Source: Micromussa lordhowensis (Eukaryota; Cnidaria; Anthozoa; Scleractinia; Lobophylliidae). Taken from it: a stretch of DNA of 64,000 bases. Location: the NCBI GenBank assembly GCA_964020085.1, contig OZ026609.1, positions 4,468,803 through 4,532,802 of the forward strand, read 5' to 3'. Below the pieces are notes generated by a model. It ran no database searches. It was given only the letters and a program-made list of their open reading frames with translations, and had not been told where the DNA came from. Of the stretch, positions 1 to 11,059 are shown piece by piece; the stretch's first letter is position 1; every line of letters starts with the position of its first letter. Position numbers and translations under genes: made by a program.

Positions 1-709
1 ATACAGTTTTCTTATTGCACATGAAATTTTTTTGCGGCATCCTTTAGTTTTATTCAGTAGCCTGGAAGCATAAAAATAAACGTATTTTGTAATTAAAACT
101 TGTACAGTTCATTACACAATAAACGTGATGCCCAAGGCGGGGGCAGATGTAGTGAGAACTATTACTAGTTTAAATATAGAAACCTCGAACTCATAATCTA
201 ATTATTTAATAGATAGAGAAGCTTAGCCAATCAGAGAACAACATTCATCATAGAACGCTAATAGATTTATACTGATAAAGACTAGTGACTGGGTACGTAG
301 CGAGTTAGCTTCTTTCTCGAGGAGTGTTAAAACCACTTTGAATAACTAAAGAGGTATTGTCGACTGATCTTCCGTTTTAGTACATGTAGCTGACATTCTA
401 GTTACAATCATAACAAGAATCAAGTTTCAAACAATTCGTTTAATTAATAAATAAATAAACTACAAAAAGAGCTCCCTGACTCAGGTTAACGGCGAAAACA
501 ACTATCAATTATAGATCCACGCATCATCCTTAATAGTGTCTGAGTAATTTCCATATAATCGAAAACGAAAATTTTATCAACATCACCAAGTCACTTATTC
601 ATATTTTCATTTGAAGTCAGTAGAACCTATAACTACTTGCGAACGAAAAATGCGCAAAACAGCCGTTGATTTAAAATCGAAAGAGAATAGAAAACTAATT
701 TACAAGTAG
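1..709. other. 3-prime flank of the homeobox gene
   Basis: Probable 3-prime UTR and flank. A minus-strand AATAAA (TTTATT at 49-54 on the plus strand) is a candidate poly(A) signal. Bases 186-212 resemble the right arm of the hairpin element at 15766-15872. No coding signal. Confidence 0.4.
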
Positions 710-1561
710 TTAGTCCTGTCTGTAAAAGCTAAAGCTTCTTCCTTTGGAAATAAGACCGCAGGAAAGTTCTGTTAATGGCGGAGGTGACATCTGATTACTA
801 CTAAAGCAATAGGAATTAAAGTTGTTTGGCTGAGCGTGTCTGTAACTGGGTGAAGCGTTCTCGATAAAATCTCCATTGGCCAAACTGTCACGGCTGTTGT
901 AGTATAGGTCTGACTGAATAGCCATCGTGTCCCACAAAGGTTCGCGTTCAGCCGGTGGCTCAAAAGAGGGGGTCTGCGGACGATCCAGGACTTCGTCGTC
1001 TTCAGCGTTCCCCAAGATGTGTGGCAGCTCTGTTGCGATGGAATGAAACAGCGGAAACTCATCGGTGACGCGTCTGGAATCTGCAACAGGGAGCTGGTGG
1101 AAACCTGGTTCAACTGGTTTTACTGGAGGCGGAGGATAGTGCGTGAGGCGATTGCTGTCTAACTGCTGCTGAGTGAGTCTTTGCACTGAAACAGGAAATA
1201 AACCTGATGAATAAGCTTGTTGGTATGGCAACTGCTCGGTTTCCGTGACTGAAGGTAGACTAGATATAGCAAGAGGCTGCTGCTGTGTTCCAGACTGCAA
1301 GGACTGTGTCACGTGATGCGATTCTGACGGAAATGGAAAGGCGGTCAGAAACGGAGCTGATGGTAATGACTGAGGTGACACTTCATGGCGCTGCGCAGAG
1401 AACTGTGGGAAGCGCCCGATGCCCATAGTGCTCTTAAAAGACCGCTTACATGACGTCTGGGTCAAAGACACTCTCGAAAGGACTGGGCGGTCTCCCGACG
1501 GGACGGCGGCGCCTTTTCGTTGTTCTTTCTTGAACTTTCTTCGGCGATTAATGAACCAGTT
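710..1561 (-). CDS. Homeobox gene exon 3 (recognition helix and C-terminal region)
   Basis: Acceptor CTAG directly precedes NWFINRRRKFKKEQRK, the end of the recognition helix. About 265 further residues are low in complexity, rich in Gln, Ser and Pro, with a PPPPVKPVEP stretch and an acidic NAEDDEVLD segment that could act in transactivation (inference). TAA stop at 710-712. Confidence 0.9.
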   Translation of the reverse strand, partial: NWFINRRRKFKKEQRKGAAVPSGDRPVLSRVSLTQTSCKRSFKSTMGIGRFPQFSAQRHEVSPQSLPSAPFLTAFPFPSESHHVTQSLQSGTQQQPLAISSLPSVTETEQLPYQQAYSSGLFPVSVQRLTQQQLDSNRLTHYPPPPVKPVEPGFHQLPVADSRRVTDEFPLFHSIATELPHILGNAEDDEVLDRPQTPSFEPPAEREPLWDTMAIQSDLYYNSRDSLANGDFIENASPSYRHAQPNNFNSYCFSSNQMSPPPLTELSCGLISKGRSFSFYRQD

Positions 1562-4032
1562 CTAGAGATTAAAGAAAATAACAGATAAGTGAAAACCGCG
1601 CCAACAGTTAAATCCTTGGTCAATTAAGGTGACCAGCGCCAAGTGATTTGACTTGCCACAAGTCAAACCACTACGCGAAGCGGAAGCAGCCAATGCGCAA
1701 GTCAGACTACCAAAACAAACATTAACAAAGTAACTGCGTAGCGAAATTAACATCGTTCGTTTAATCATGGAGAGTAGAAGAGCCTTCTATTATCCATGGT
1801 TTAATTTACTACTAAAAAGGTGGTTTTCAATCTTTTTTTCTTTAAACTGAGAAAGCAGCTGTATTGTTTTCTTTGTAGACCCTAATCCCGAGCTACTGAA
1901 AAAAAAAAATTCCTGCTGCAAGGAATATATGAGCGGACCAAACGACTCGCAGTTATAGGAAAATTGATTCCAATTGTTGATGAGTCGATCTCAAAATCCG
2001 TAGGATCGCAAAACTTAGCATCATAGCATCAAAGCACTTTATGTTGTTATTGACCAACAAAAACCAATGAAATGATTTACTTTCAATCGTCTTAGAACTG
2101 ACCTTCTCGCTTTCCTACTTTTTTCCGGCTTTTACGCTGTACTCTTTTTTATAAGAATATTGTTTTTTTTTGTTTTTTTCGGGCCGAGGTTTTTCTGCCG
2201 ATTTTAGGCTGAAAATATTCTGGCGAATATTCTTAGATGTTAGCAGCGTATGACATCTCGTTTCGAATGTGTTTGGTGTCTGGATGGTGTTGATGTAATT
2301 TTGAAGCCAGGATGAATTAACGCCAGATACTACGCAAATAACTTCTTGAAGACATGCTCAGTATTAGCATCGAACTTAGGCTATGTAGTGCTGTTTTAGT
2401 TGCTGTTGTTTTTTTGGGGAAGTTTTGCCGTTTAGAGAAGGGAAGAGTTTTATATAGCTTAGTTAAAAAGATATAATTGTATTATGTTTACAATTTTTAA
2501 CACGGCCCCAAATTATATGCTCTTCAAAATCTCAGCCTCGGGCCAATATTTTTAAAATAACGTTAAAATGTCGCAAATTTCAGCCTCGATATTCTTATAA
2601 AACAGATTCTTATAAAAAAAGGAAAGACTGTAGCTTATGTATTTGGAAGCTGTTCTAAGCTTACCTGTACTTTGCAGAGACCTAGGCCAAGTTTTGAAGC
2701 CAGTTTGGCTTTTTCTTTGCGAGTTGGATACTTCTTTCTTCGGAACTTTGCCTCAAGCGCTTCTTTCTGATCATCGGTAAAGATTGTCTTCCCCTCCTTG
2801 CACGAAGACGTGTCCACTGTATCAAAGTCAATTCGGACTGCGGGAAGGACATCTAAATGAAACAAAAAAAAACACTCATTGTAGTCTTGCGCTAATCAAA
2901 AGCGGGTCTGTGTGACTGTTTTAAATACGTTCTCAAAAAAAACAGTTTGAATTTCATATGAAACACTTGAAAGTACTGGTGAAATGAAACCGATGATTAA
3001 ATTTTACCTGTGTTTGCACAATTTCTCTGAAATTTGAAATTTATTTTCTCGAGTTCCCATGGGAAATTGTTCACCGTGATATGCATTTAGCTTTAAGAAC
3101 AAATGTAACAAGGACTGTAAAATACCGAAAATTATTCTGGTACAAGGTATTTGCCCACTAAAAACTGAAATTGCTCGATATCCTATGAGATTTCCTCTTA
3201 AACGATTTTCAAACGCTCCGACAGCGTGCGAAAGAAACAGCAATGTTATGGGGACGAAAATTGGTAAACAATTTCATGCAGAAAGCTGACCAATGGAAAA
3301 ACTTATAGGTAAATTCAAAAGCACTGCATAAAAGTTACGTTTACATGTATAGCCGTCCAAAGAAAATTGACTAGTGAAACATTTAATCCAAAGACTTACT
3401 AATACAGGAATTTACACTATTGAGTGAACTATTTTAAGTTTAATGTCTTTCAGACCTAACTACGCAAATTCAGATCACGAAAAAAAAAATTTGTTTCAGA
3501 ATTCGAATGATAAGTGACGTGTAATTATATCAATGAAATTACACGTGAGCTGCGGATATGGGGAGGATTCACTCACATGCGTCGCCTGACCTCGCACCAC
3601 GCTTTTTTTGAGAACTTGACCGAGATCACTCGATCCTCTACCAGACTCCAGCTTTTTAGCAGGCTTATACACTTCAGAGTGTATAGACTGACTATTTCTC
3701 GTTATTAGGGCTTGAATTGGAGAGTGAATGTTAGGGACGAACTCGACAAGTTGGGCGCGAACTCATACGATGCGAGCTCAGTCAATTTGGTGCGAAACCT
3801 CCACAAGACGAACTACGAAGTCTACATAGCCTGACAATTTTCATGTTGCGACGTTTAAGCCGAAATTTAATTGCGCACAAAGCAAACTGACTGAGTGAAT
3901 TAAAGTAAAAATGTGTTCCTGCGATTACTCACCAAGGCAGCGAAACTGCATAGATGGGTCTGTCTCTCCGAAGTCGACACGATGGCTTCGTGACGTCTTC
4001 CAAATCGGTTCTCGGAGCAAATCGGTTTCCAT
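710..4032 (-). CDS. Homeobox transcription factor, three coding exons (whole gene)
   Basis: Predicted nuclear DNA-binding protein of about 379 residues, joined from 4032-3933, 2852-2665 and 1561-710. The homeodomain is built across exons 2 and 3: Phe8, Leu16, Phe20, Tyr25, Leu34, Ala35, Leu40, Val45, Trp48, Phe49, Asn51 and Arg53 all sit at canonical positions. The recognition helix reads KVQNWFINRRRKFKK. There is no three-residue TALE insertion. The intron falls between homeodomain residues 46 and 47, a position typical of PRD-class genes. Residue 50 is Ile, which is unusual outside TALE proteins. The long C-terminal region is rich in Ser, Pro and Gln. I could not assign it to a named family. 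The ATG at 4032 is the first in-frame ATG downstream of an in-frame stop, but an upstream non-coding or coding exon is possible. Confidence 0.85.
1562..2664. other. Homeobox gene intron 2
   Basis: Intron inside the homeodomain. It holds a terminal-inverted-repeat element at about 2146-2624. The rest shows nothing recognisable. Confidence 0.7.
2146..2624. repeat. MITE-like element with TATAAGAATAT inverted ends
   Basis: The left end has TTTTTTATAAGAATATT and the right end ATTCTTATAAAAAAAGG in inverse orientation. Inverted GGCCGAGG / CCTCGGGCC and GGCTGAAA / TTTCAGCC pairs lie further in. No coding capacity, so probably non-autonomous. Confidence 0.5.
2665..2852 (-). CDS. Homeobox gene exon 2 (homeodomain helices 1, 2 and start of 3)
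   Basis: Acceptor TTTCATTTAG precedes the exon and donor GTAAGC follows KVQ. It encodes homeodomain residues 1 to 46, including IFTDDQKEALEAKF (helix 1) and KYPTRKEKAKLASKLGL (helix 2). The joint with exon 1 in phase 1 restores a continuous frame. Confidence 0.9.
2853..3932. other. Homeobox gene intron 1
   Basis: AT-rich intron. I see no gene, RNA or clear repeat in it. Confidence 0.5.
3933..4032 (-). CDS. Homeobox gene exon 1 (N-terminus)
   Basis: Starts at METDLLREP and ends CTTG before the donor GTGAGTAATC, in phase 1. The open frame continues upstream to about 4116 without an ATG and then meets a stop, so the start is the least certain part of the model. The exon carries no recognised domain. 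Confidence 0.6.
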
Positions 4033-4841
4033 TTCGTTACTCGGCTTATCCGGGAAGTCCAGTTGACGTTTCACAGAGTCTACTGAGAGTGCCTCTTTGG
4101 TAACAGTTCTGGACAAGATGGAGGACTTTTTTCGTGTATTGACGCGAACACAAGCTTTTCAGATTAATGAAAACAGGTTAGTGACTCCATTTATATCTCA
4201 AGCTGGACGCGTGGTTTTCAAACTCCATTGTTAACAAATTGAAAAGAATTGTAAAGAGAGAAACATAATTGTTTTACATCTTAATTAGCTTCGCTTCAAA
4301 CATATTCTTCTCACCTCGTAAGTGGCTCAAACGTGGCTTGAAAAGAACAAAAGATTATCTCACCCCTCTGTTAGCTTACCAAAACAGTTAGTTTCACATC
4401 TTTTATAAGTTGCTAAAATTGTTGCACACAGAGAATGATTAACTGGTAAAAACTCACACGTTTTTTTCTTGAGTTACAGTGTGTTAAGTTTGAAAACAAC
4501 AATTGATTTTCTCACCCGCTCACTTATCAAAACCAGAATCTCGTGAAAACTTTTTTAAACCTTTTCTCTAACCAACGCCGAGAAGACTGAATTCATTTCG
4601 CTTTGAAGTTGAAAGGAGAATGGCTGTAATTATGATTTTGCGTATCAAACAGTATGCTTACAGGTCGATAGATTACAAGTGAATAAGGGAAAGATCACAT
4701 TTTTGAACTGCGCAGAAAGATATGAAGACATGATTGATCATCACAGTTGTGGAAAGTCTGAATTTTTGAAAGGCAGTTTGAAAAGGATACATTTCAATTG
4801 TTAGTTTTAGGTTTTAATTTCACAACTGTCTAAGCTGTGCA
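4033..4841. other. 5-prime flank of the homeobox gene
   Basis: Presumed promoter region of the minus-strand homeobox gene. No confident TATA box or other motif, and no coding sequence. Confidence 0.3.
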
Positions 4842-5388
4842 TATAAGGGCCGACTTTCTCGCATGCGGCAAGCTTACAACAGGCCTACGACATGAATTGT
4901 TTCGTGTAAATCAAACCTACAACTCGCTTTACGACTGTTGTGTACGTCAAAGAAAATGTCGTAGAGTTTTAAAACATGTTTTAAAACGCTACGACAGTCG
5001 TAGCCGAAATCGATAGAAAATGACGTATTTTGTGACAAACTTCTTCTGAGCAGGGGACGAAGGTGAAGATTTCTGGCGTCAAAATGGCGGACGAAGTTGT
5101 TGTTGACTGATTCACATGAACTCGTTTCTCGAAAAGTACTGAACAGATTAAAGTGAAAAACAGCTCGTTAGAAAGTTTTTTCAAAGCGCACAACAGCTAA
5201 ATAGGTTGTTTACCGTTTGTTAGAACTTTCACTCCGAAAATCCTGGTGCAAACTTTTGCATATTTAATTTTGTAAGTGAAAATGTCGTGCGCGTGTAAAT
5301 GGTCCTATAAGTCATGTCGTACGCCTGTCGTAAGCTTGTCGCGTGCCACAAAGTCGTATCGTGTAAATCTCGGCCGGTCTAACTGGAA
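4842..5388 (+). mobile_element. 0.5 kb TIR element, copy A (non-autonomous DNA transposon)
   Basis: Roughly 540 bp with inverted ends: GGGCCGACTTTCTCGCATGC on the left and a diverged inverse on the right (GTCGTAAGCTTGTCGCGTGC, then a CGTGTAAATC segment and CGGCC). An inverted, diverged copy lies at 12185-12697. Only short out-of-frame ORFs, so MITE-like. Confidence 0.75.
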
Positions 5389-6545
5389 CGATCAATCATG
5401 TCTGCAGATTACAAATGTTTGAACTCAACTTTTAGTGCCAGCAAGAACTTTTCTTTCGGTCCCAACGAAAAATTTAACAATCAACTCTTTTAGCATGCAC
5501 CTACGCTTGATAAACAATGTCTAAAAGTGTAGAATTCTGTTGAAGCTCGCAGTGCTGGCCGAATTTGATGTCTTATCCGTGGCGCGGGTAATTCATGAGT
5601 TAAAGTTGCGATATTTGACTCGCGTGAGAATGCGTTATTCTGGTTACCTGTAAAACTCGCTTCTGAACCAAATTGAAAATAACTCAGATCTTTAACTCAC
5701 GCTGTTTGAATCTAAATTCTCACACGCTTTCCCGGCTCTCATAAACTTTCATTTACTTTATCGAATTTAAATTGTTAATGCTAGTGGAGATGAGCTTTTA
5801 CTGGCAGCAGTCACGTGGTGTTTATTTACTCTCCTGTATCCCCGTTTAATCTGCTCTCGAAAGTGCTTAGGACTTTGTTTTTAGAGCATGAAGACGATTT
5901 GGTTTGCTAGAGCCGTAGAAAGTTTAGTTACGCTTTTTGGTTTCACTCTCGCCGAGAGTTTCTTTTTAATTACATCTATTGTTTTCTAATCGCTGCGTTT
6001 ACTTTGAGAGATTATCTATGAATAATAATATCTGGAGTAGCTTTTGCGCTGTATCGACGGGCAACGAACGAAATAAAGCATTGGTTTCTAAACAAACTGC
6101 TGCGCTGTGTTCGCAGGCAAGTGAATCACTAAGCTATAACTTGAAGTAAATGAGAGTAACGTCATGATGCCGCCGTAGCGAGTTTGTGGCAGCCGTTTCG
6201 ATTGTTAGGGCTTTGTCAGGAGCAAAGTGTTTCAATCGACGACTTTGCTCTGACACTGAAGACAAGTATACGAAAGAGTGTAAAACAGGGACGCCTATCA
6301 TTCTTTAGACTAAATTGTAAGAATAAAGGCTTCGTGGTATTTCAATTTTGGACTAGGAACAGTCTCTCTTTCGCTTAGTTTGCCGAGCCTAACTGTAAAT
6401 TCTTACCCCTATAAAGATTTCGCGCGGCCATTTTTTGTTCTCGAAGTCCGTGTGGCTTTCGCTTCACGCACGATGGACTAAGCGAAAAAGGGACTTCTCG
6501 TAGTCTGTTTCAATTTAACCGAGAAGACGATTTAATGAAATAATT
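5389..6545. other. Intergenic, nothing recognised
   Basis: No ORF of coding character and no clear repeat structure seen. Confidence 0.4.
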
Positions 6546-6645
6546 ATCTACAAAGGGCTAACGCTCGAATTAAACGTCAGCTTTCGAATCTCTTTACGGT
6601 GGCCAATTCACATTATCAACTCAGATATTGTGACAACTAATTTGT
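6546..6645 (+). repeat. Fragment of dispersed repeat (GGGCTAACGCTCGA family)
   Basis: Matches 9584-9655 over GGGCTAACGCTCGA, CGTCAGCTT and TCTCTTTACGGTGG, then CAATTCACATTATCAAC. It resembles terminal regions of Penelope-like retroelements. The catalytic-like core is degenerate here, with an insertion after CTCGAA. Confidence 0.5.
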
Positions 6646-7039
6646 GTATTGAAGCAGCTGTGAAAACTGAATAGAGTACAGGAATGCAAAAATTGCTAAG
6701 TTGAGAAAATAGTTGAAACCGGGTGGATATCTGGTCATGTACAGCTCCATAGACGCGACTTTCTACACTGTAGGCAAAAAAGTTTCATTGCTTTTTTCCG
6801 CTAGCGAGAATCAAATCCAAGAAATATTACGCCAGGAGGGCTTTTGTGAGGACACATACACGCGTGTACCACATACATGCACGCGTGCCATGCACAAAAA
6901 GCTACCGTTATGTTGAGAGAAGAACCAAAATTTGCAAAATTGAAAGAAAACCGCTTACTTAACGAAAGGGAGATAGGCTAATAATTCTATAAGACATTTA
7001 CGAGCGTTAAATCCTGTGTGCAATCATCTGATCTGCGTT

Positions 7040-7322
7040 AATCATAACAATTTCCTCGATTGGGATTGGTTGAAAACACTGACCTATTTTCCACTACTTC
7101 ACTTGCCAAGTTGCTATCGGACAGTTTGTTTTTGGACAGTTGTTATCGGACAGTTCAATAAGCCAATCACATTCAAAGTTGTAGTTTAAATCAAACAATC
7201 TCAATTTCAGAGTGACTTGAAACAATTTGCTTCTCTTTTGTCAGTATTTTAATGCAAATTTTCCCTTTCTTTCATAACTTGGCTATTCTTCTTTTCAAGG
7301 AAATTGTGATTTTTATGATTAA
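7040..7322 (+). repeat. Dispersed repeat, copy 1 (CGGACAGTT family)
   Basis: Shares long segments with 8035-8250, for example CACATTCAAAGTTGTAGTTT and ATAACTTGGCTATTCTTCTT. An inverted partial copy lies at 35612-35785. It contains repeated CGGACAGTT units. Confidence 0.6.
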
Positions 7323-7340
7323 GTTCTAATGAGGCTTCGT

Positions 7341-7371
<31 letters not shown>

Positions 7372-7382
7372 GATAAACAAAT

Positions 7383-7440
7383 CTTGTTATCAATTGTATG
7401 ATTACAGACCGAATTGGACTTCATTCAATCCTATTACCAT
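7383..7440 (+). repeat. Short shared segment (ACAGACCGAATTGGACT)
   Basis: The same segment recurs at 8637-8683 and, inverted, at 35483-35522 and in altered form at 33595-33640. It ends with CCTATTACCATTA. Probably a terminal piece of one repeat family. Confidence 0.5.
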
Positions 7441-7679
7441 TATTTTGAACGCACAACGTCGCATCATAATGTTACATCAACGCTCAGGTTTGTTTTTGTG
7501 TGTGGCGCGTGTATGGCGTACGTACCTATGTATGTGGCACACGCTCATGTGTGTCGTACGGGTGCGCGTGCAGCATTTGCGCAGGCTCGGGTGTGTGTGT
7601 AAGACATGACCTGCGCACATTTAAAAATGAATTGTAAAAGGTAAAATGGTACATTTCATGTTTATTACCCTCCTGCCAT

Positions 7680-7905
7680 CGTATGTTCCTCCTATGTATT
7701 CGTATGTAACTAATGTATTCGTATGTAACCTTTATTTTACCATAGGTGTCTGTATGTATCCGTATGTTTCTCGTATGTTACTCGTATGTACTCTTATTTT
7801 ACTCATATGTACTCGTATGTTACTCGTACGTTACTCGTATGCCACTCGTATGTCGCTCGTATATACTCGTATGTATCCGTATGTTACTCGTATGTACTCG
7901 TGTGG
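7680..7905 (+). repeat. Imperfect decamer tandem repeat (ACTCGTATGT)n
   Basis: About 20 degenerate units of ACTCGTATGT and variants. The 165-residue open frame across it (Tyr, Met, Leu and Arg rich) is a by-product of the repeat and not a gene. Confidence 0.8.
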
Positions 7906-8034
7906 TGTTTTAGTCACGATTGTTTTCTTATTCGGTGTACATCATAGCCAGACAAACTTGAATTGTTGGATTAACCTGATCATAACTGTTAAAAAGATAA
8001 CTCCTGTTTTCTCACGCTTGCGTACTAACCCACT

Positions 8035-8250
8035 TAATCATAAAAATTACAATTTCCTCGATTGTGTTTGTTATCGAACAGTTCACCAAGCAAATCACAT
8101 TCAAAGTTGTAGTTTAAATCAGCCAATCTCAATTTCAGAGTGACATGAAACAGTTTACTTTTCCTTTGTCAGTATTTTTAAGGCAACTTTTCCTTTTCTT
8201 TTATAACTTGGCTATTCTTCTTTTCTCGGAAATGGTAATTTTTATGATTA
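8035..8250 (+). repeat. Dispersed repeat, copy 2 (CACATTCAAAGTTGTAGTTT family)
   Basis: Second, shorter copy of the repeat at 7040-7322 in the same orientation. It begins at TTACAATTTCCTCGATTG, the reverse complement of the end of the inverted copy near 35785. Confidence 0.6.
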
Positions 8251-8314
8251 ATGATGAACAAATCAAACTCCCGCTGCGCTGTCGTCCGATTTTGTTATCA
8301 CTTGTATGATTATA

Positions 8315-8449
8315 AACAATTATTGGATGAGGTTTTTGTGATATCCAGAATAATCAAGGTCGAGGTAAGAGTTATCAGCCGAAGCCGAAGGCTGAGGCTG
8401 ATAACCCTTACCGAGACCTTGATTATTCTGGATATCACAAAAACCGAAT
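8315..8449. repeat. Near-perfect hairpin with AACAATTATT flank
   Basis: Inverted arms of about 50 bases from GGTTTTTGTGATATCC to its complement GGATATCACAAAAACC, around a GC-rich turn CCGAAGCCGAAGGCTGAGGC. The left flank carries AACAATTATT, as in the hairpins at 15766, 27367, 38687 and 49623. Confidence 0.8.
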
Positions 8450-8510
8450 CTAATACAACACGAATCGCGCGAAGTTGACATGATTACCCTTGGAAATCAT
8501 GCATTGCACG

Positions 8511-8573
8511 CGCAACCTACAGATTATTCACTAATCTGTAGGTACAGATTAGTGAATGATCTGTAGGTTGCGC
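8511..8573. repeat. Short perfect palindrome
   Basis: GCGCAACCTACAGAT with its inverse ATCTGTAGGTTGCGC, arms of about 30 bases and almost no loop. Confidence 0.8.
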
Positions 8574-9041
8574 TGTTCCCCAGAATTAACAGTAGGCTTT
8601 TAGCCAATGAGAAGACAGATGGTAACTACAATGTATAATAACAGACCGAATTGGACTCCACTCAGTCCTATTACCATTACAAATTAAGTCTGGTGTCCCC
8701 GCGTTAATTTATCTTATCATATGACTCGTACGGCCCCGCGAGCAATTTCCTTGAAAAACCATAAGAAAAAAGCGCGTCAAAGTGATAGGGCCGGAAAACG
8801 CATACGGCCCTACTAGAAATGCTACGGCCCCGGCAAAAACAATGCGAAACAATTTTGTTGCTAAAAAGTGTTTCCTTGAAAATGAGTGAAAGCGAACATT
8901 CCAATAGTGAGTTCTGTTATCCCTACTCACTGCGAAGCAACAGAAAGAAAGTCACTACTCTCGAAACGAAGCAATGCTGCCGCGCGCGGCCTCGTTCTAC
9001 CAAAGAATGAAAATGAAAAAAAGTGGTCGTATGATAAAATG

Positions 9042-9181
9042 CTTATTGACTGAGTGAGGTCGGGCCTGACGGGAAAATATTTGGATCTCGGTCAGAACGT
9101 ACGGACCTCGCTGCGCTCCGTCCGTACGTCCTAACCTCGAGCCAAAATTTTCCCGTCCGGCCCTCCCGCTCAGTCAATAAG
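9042..9181. repeat. Hairpin element with CTTATTGACTGAG ends
   Basis: Ends CTTATTGACTGAGTGAG and CGCTCAGTCAATAAG. Arms include GGCCTGACGGGAAAAT / ATTTTCCCGTCCGGCC around a GGACCTCGCTGCGCTCCGTCC turn. The segment from about 8690 also repeats TACGGCCC and may belong to the same insertion. Confidence 0.75.
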
Positions 9182-9524
9182 TACATATTACGCGTAAAAG
9201 TAACGCAAACGTTGATTATTCATCTGAACCCATTGCCAGCTCATAATTCCACTCTATCTTTCCAGGACGCGTTGGAAAGGCAATTCTAACAATCACAAAA
9301 TACCATGCAGATAACTCTGGCAGTATCACTTGTATGTATTACTATTTTTTTCATCGACCTTTTAGCTGCAACATTTTACGAGTTTCTGAAAATAGAATTT
9401 TAGGTAAATTATTGGCCATGTAAAATTATGATTTGCACCTATCTGGATAAGGAAAGACTCCTTAAATGTTCAAATTACCTTTCTGATTGTAAATCATTTT
9501 TACAACAAATGAATAAAGGGGGCA

Positions 9525-9561
<37 letters not shown>

Positions 9562-9583
9562 TATTACAAGATAATTCGCTCCG

Positions 9584-9655
9584 ACGAAGGGCTAACGCTC
9601 GAAACGTCAGCTTCCGAATCTCTTTACGGTGGACAATTCACATTATCAACCCAGT
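9584..9655 (+). repeat. Dispersed repeat with hammerhead-like core
   Basis: CGACGAAGGGCTAACGCTCG followed by AAACGTCAGC. The order C(C)GACGA, stem-loop GGGC-TAAC-GCTC, GAAAC, GTC resembles a minimal hammerhead with a very short stem III, as known from Penelope-like elements. One core base (C for T) and one extra base next to stem II deviate. Confidence 0.4.
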
Positions 9656-11059
9656 TGATAAAACCAAATTATCATTTTTACAACAGCCTGCTTGTCAAAA
9701 TCTCTAAAGTATAAACACTTAACGTCATCTTGATAGGGAAAACAAAACTTCATTCAAATCTCATTTCGACACACAGTTACACTAATATATACAACAACAA
9801 AACTAGTTTCGTTTGTATCCTCTTAATTTGGTCCACATAACAAATTTAAATCCAAGCTAACCTCATGGAACCATGCATCAAATATAAACCTTGGTACCAC
9901 ATGCTAAACTAATCATTTTCATTTTTATTTGTTCTTATTTATTTGTTTATTTCTATCTTATTATTATTGTTTCATCTGGTTATATTATTGTCAGTTGTTA
10001 TTATTGTATCAAGTTATATTTTCGTGCATGGTTACATGAAGGCATCCCAAATTTAAATCTATACTGGCGACCAACTGTACAGGTGACAGACAAGACAAGT
10101 CTTGAAGTCGCACATGCTGTGTAACTATGCATCGAAGGAAAATTCCAACAAAGCTTTTCCCGAATCAAGATGCTGTTCAGACACCATACTTTCTTGCTTT
10201 AACAAACAGAACTATGTGAAGGAGGTTAATGTGCAGGCCACAACAATGCAATACTTGGTTTAAGTGAGTAGCAAAAGCGTCCGTAGAAGGGTGAAGCCGT
10301 ATTTTTCTATGTCTTTTTTTCGTTAACGACTAGACCAGGGCTTGAAAAAAGTGTTGTCCAGTTGTCAGGGACAAGTAGCTTTTGCTTAACTTCGATCCAT
10401 TCCTTTATTTTTTCTCGAGTTGACTGTGGATGAATGGTGATAACATTTAATTTACGGGTGGCCGATCCTAAATAATCTGATCTTATTTATTTAATGAAAG
10501 GCACTTCCATTTTTCCGTCCAACCCCGCGTACATTTTTACTCCGAAAATATCTTTTTTTGAGTATATCCATTGATTTTCACTCCTTTGCTCGCTCTTTGA
10601 CTCCTATTAACGTTTTAGTAGCTCTGCTGACCAGTATATAAAGCAGTTGTCGATCGATCATCTTCTCTACTGCGTTACATCGACGTCTGAAGAAATGGAG
10701 TGAAACACATTCATTCTATTGCATTTCACAAAACGCATTGCTGTTAGAACAGGAGGCTCATAAGTCGCTCGATTGTCCTACGACTCGATGTTTGATGTTT
10801 TTGGCTGCTGTTGTTGTCATGTCACTGTTGTTTTCACTTTTGCTCAATTGCATTAAAAACCCTGTACGAAAAAGAAAAAGACTAAGTAGGCACTTTTAAT
10901 AAAAGCACAGCACCAGCCGGTCTGTTGACGATATGATGATGCGAACAAATTAAAATAATTTACATTTTGATGGACGAAATAAGCAAGTGTTTTTCTTTTC
11001 TTTTTTCTCTCAGTGTTCTGTAAATGAAATCGAAACCGCCACTTTCTCTGTGTTACCTT
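9656..11059. other. Intergenic, nothing recognised
   Basis: AT-rich and without credible coding potential. I see no repeat structure. Confidence 0.4.

Noticed and set aside
7646..8143. Plus-strand open frame of 165 codons
   Set aside because: Codons derive from the ACTCGTATGT tandem repeat and neighbouring dispersed repeat; no protein features.
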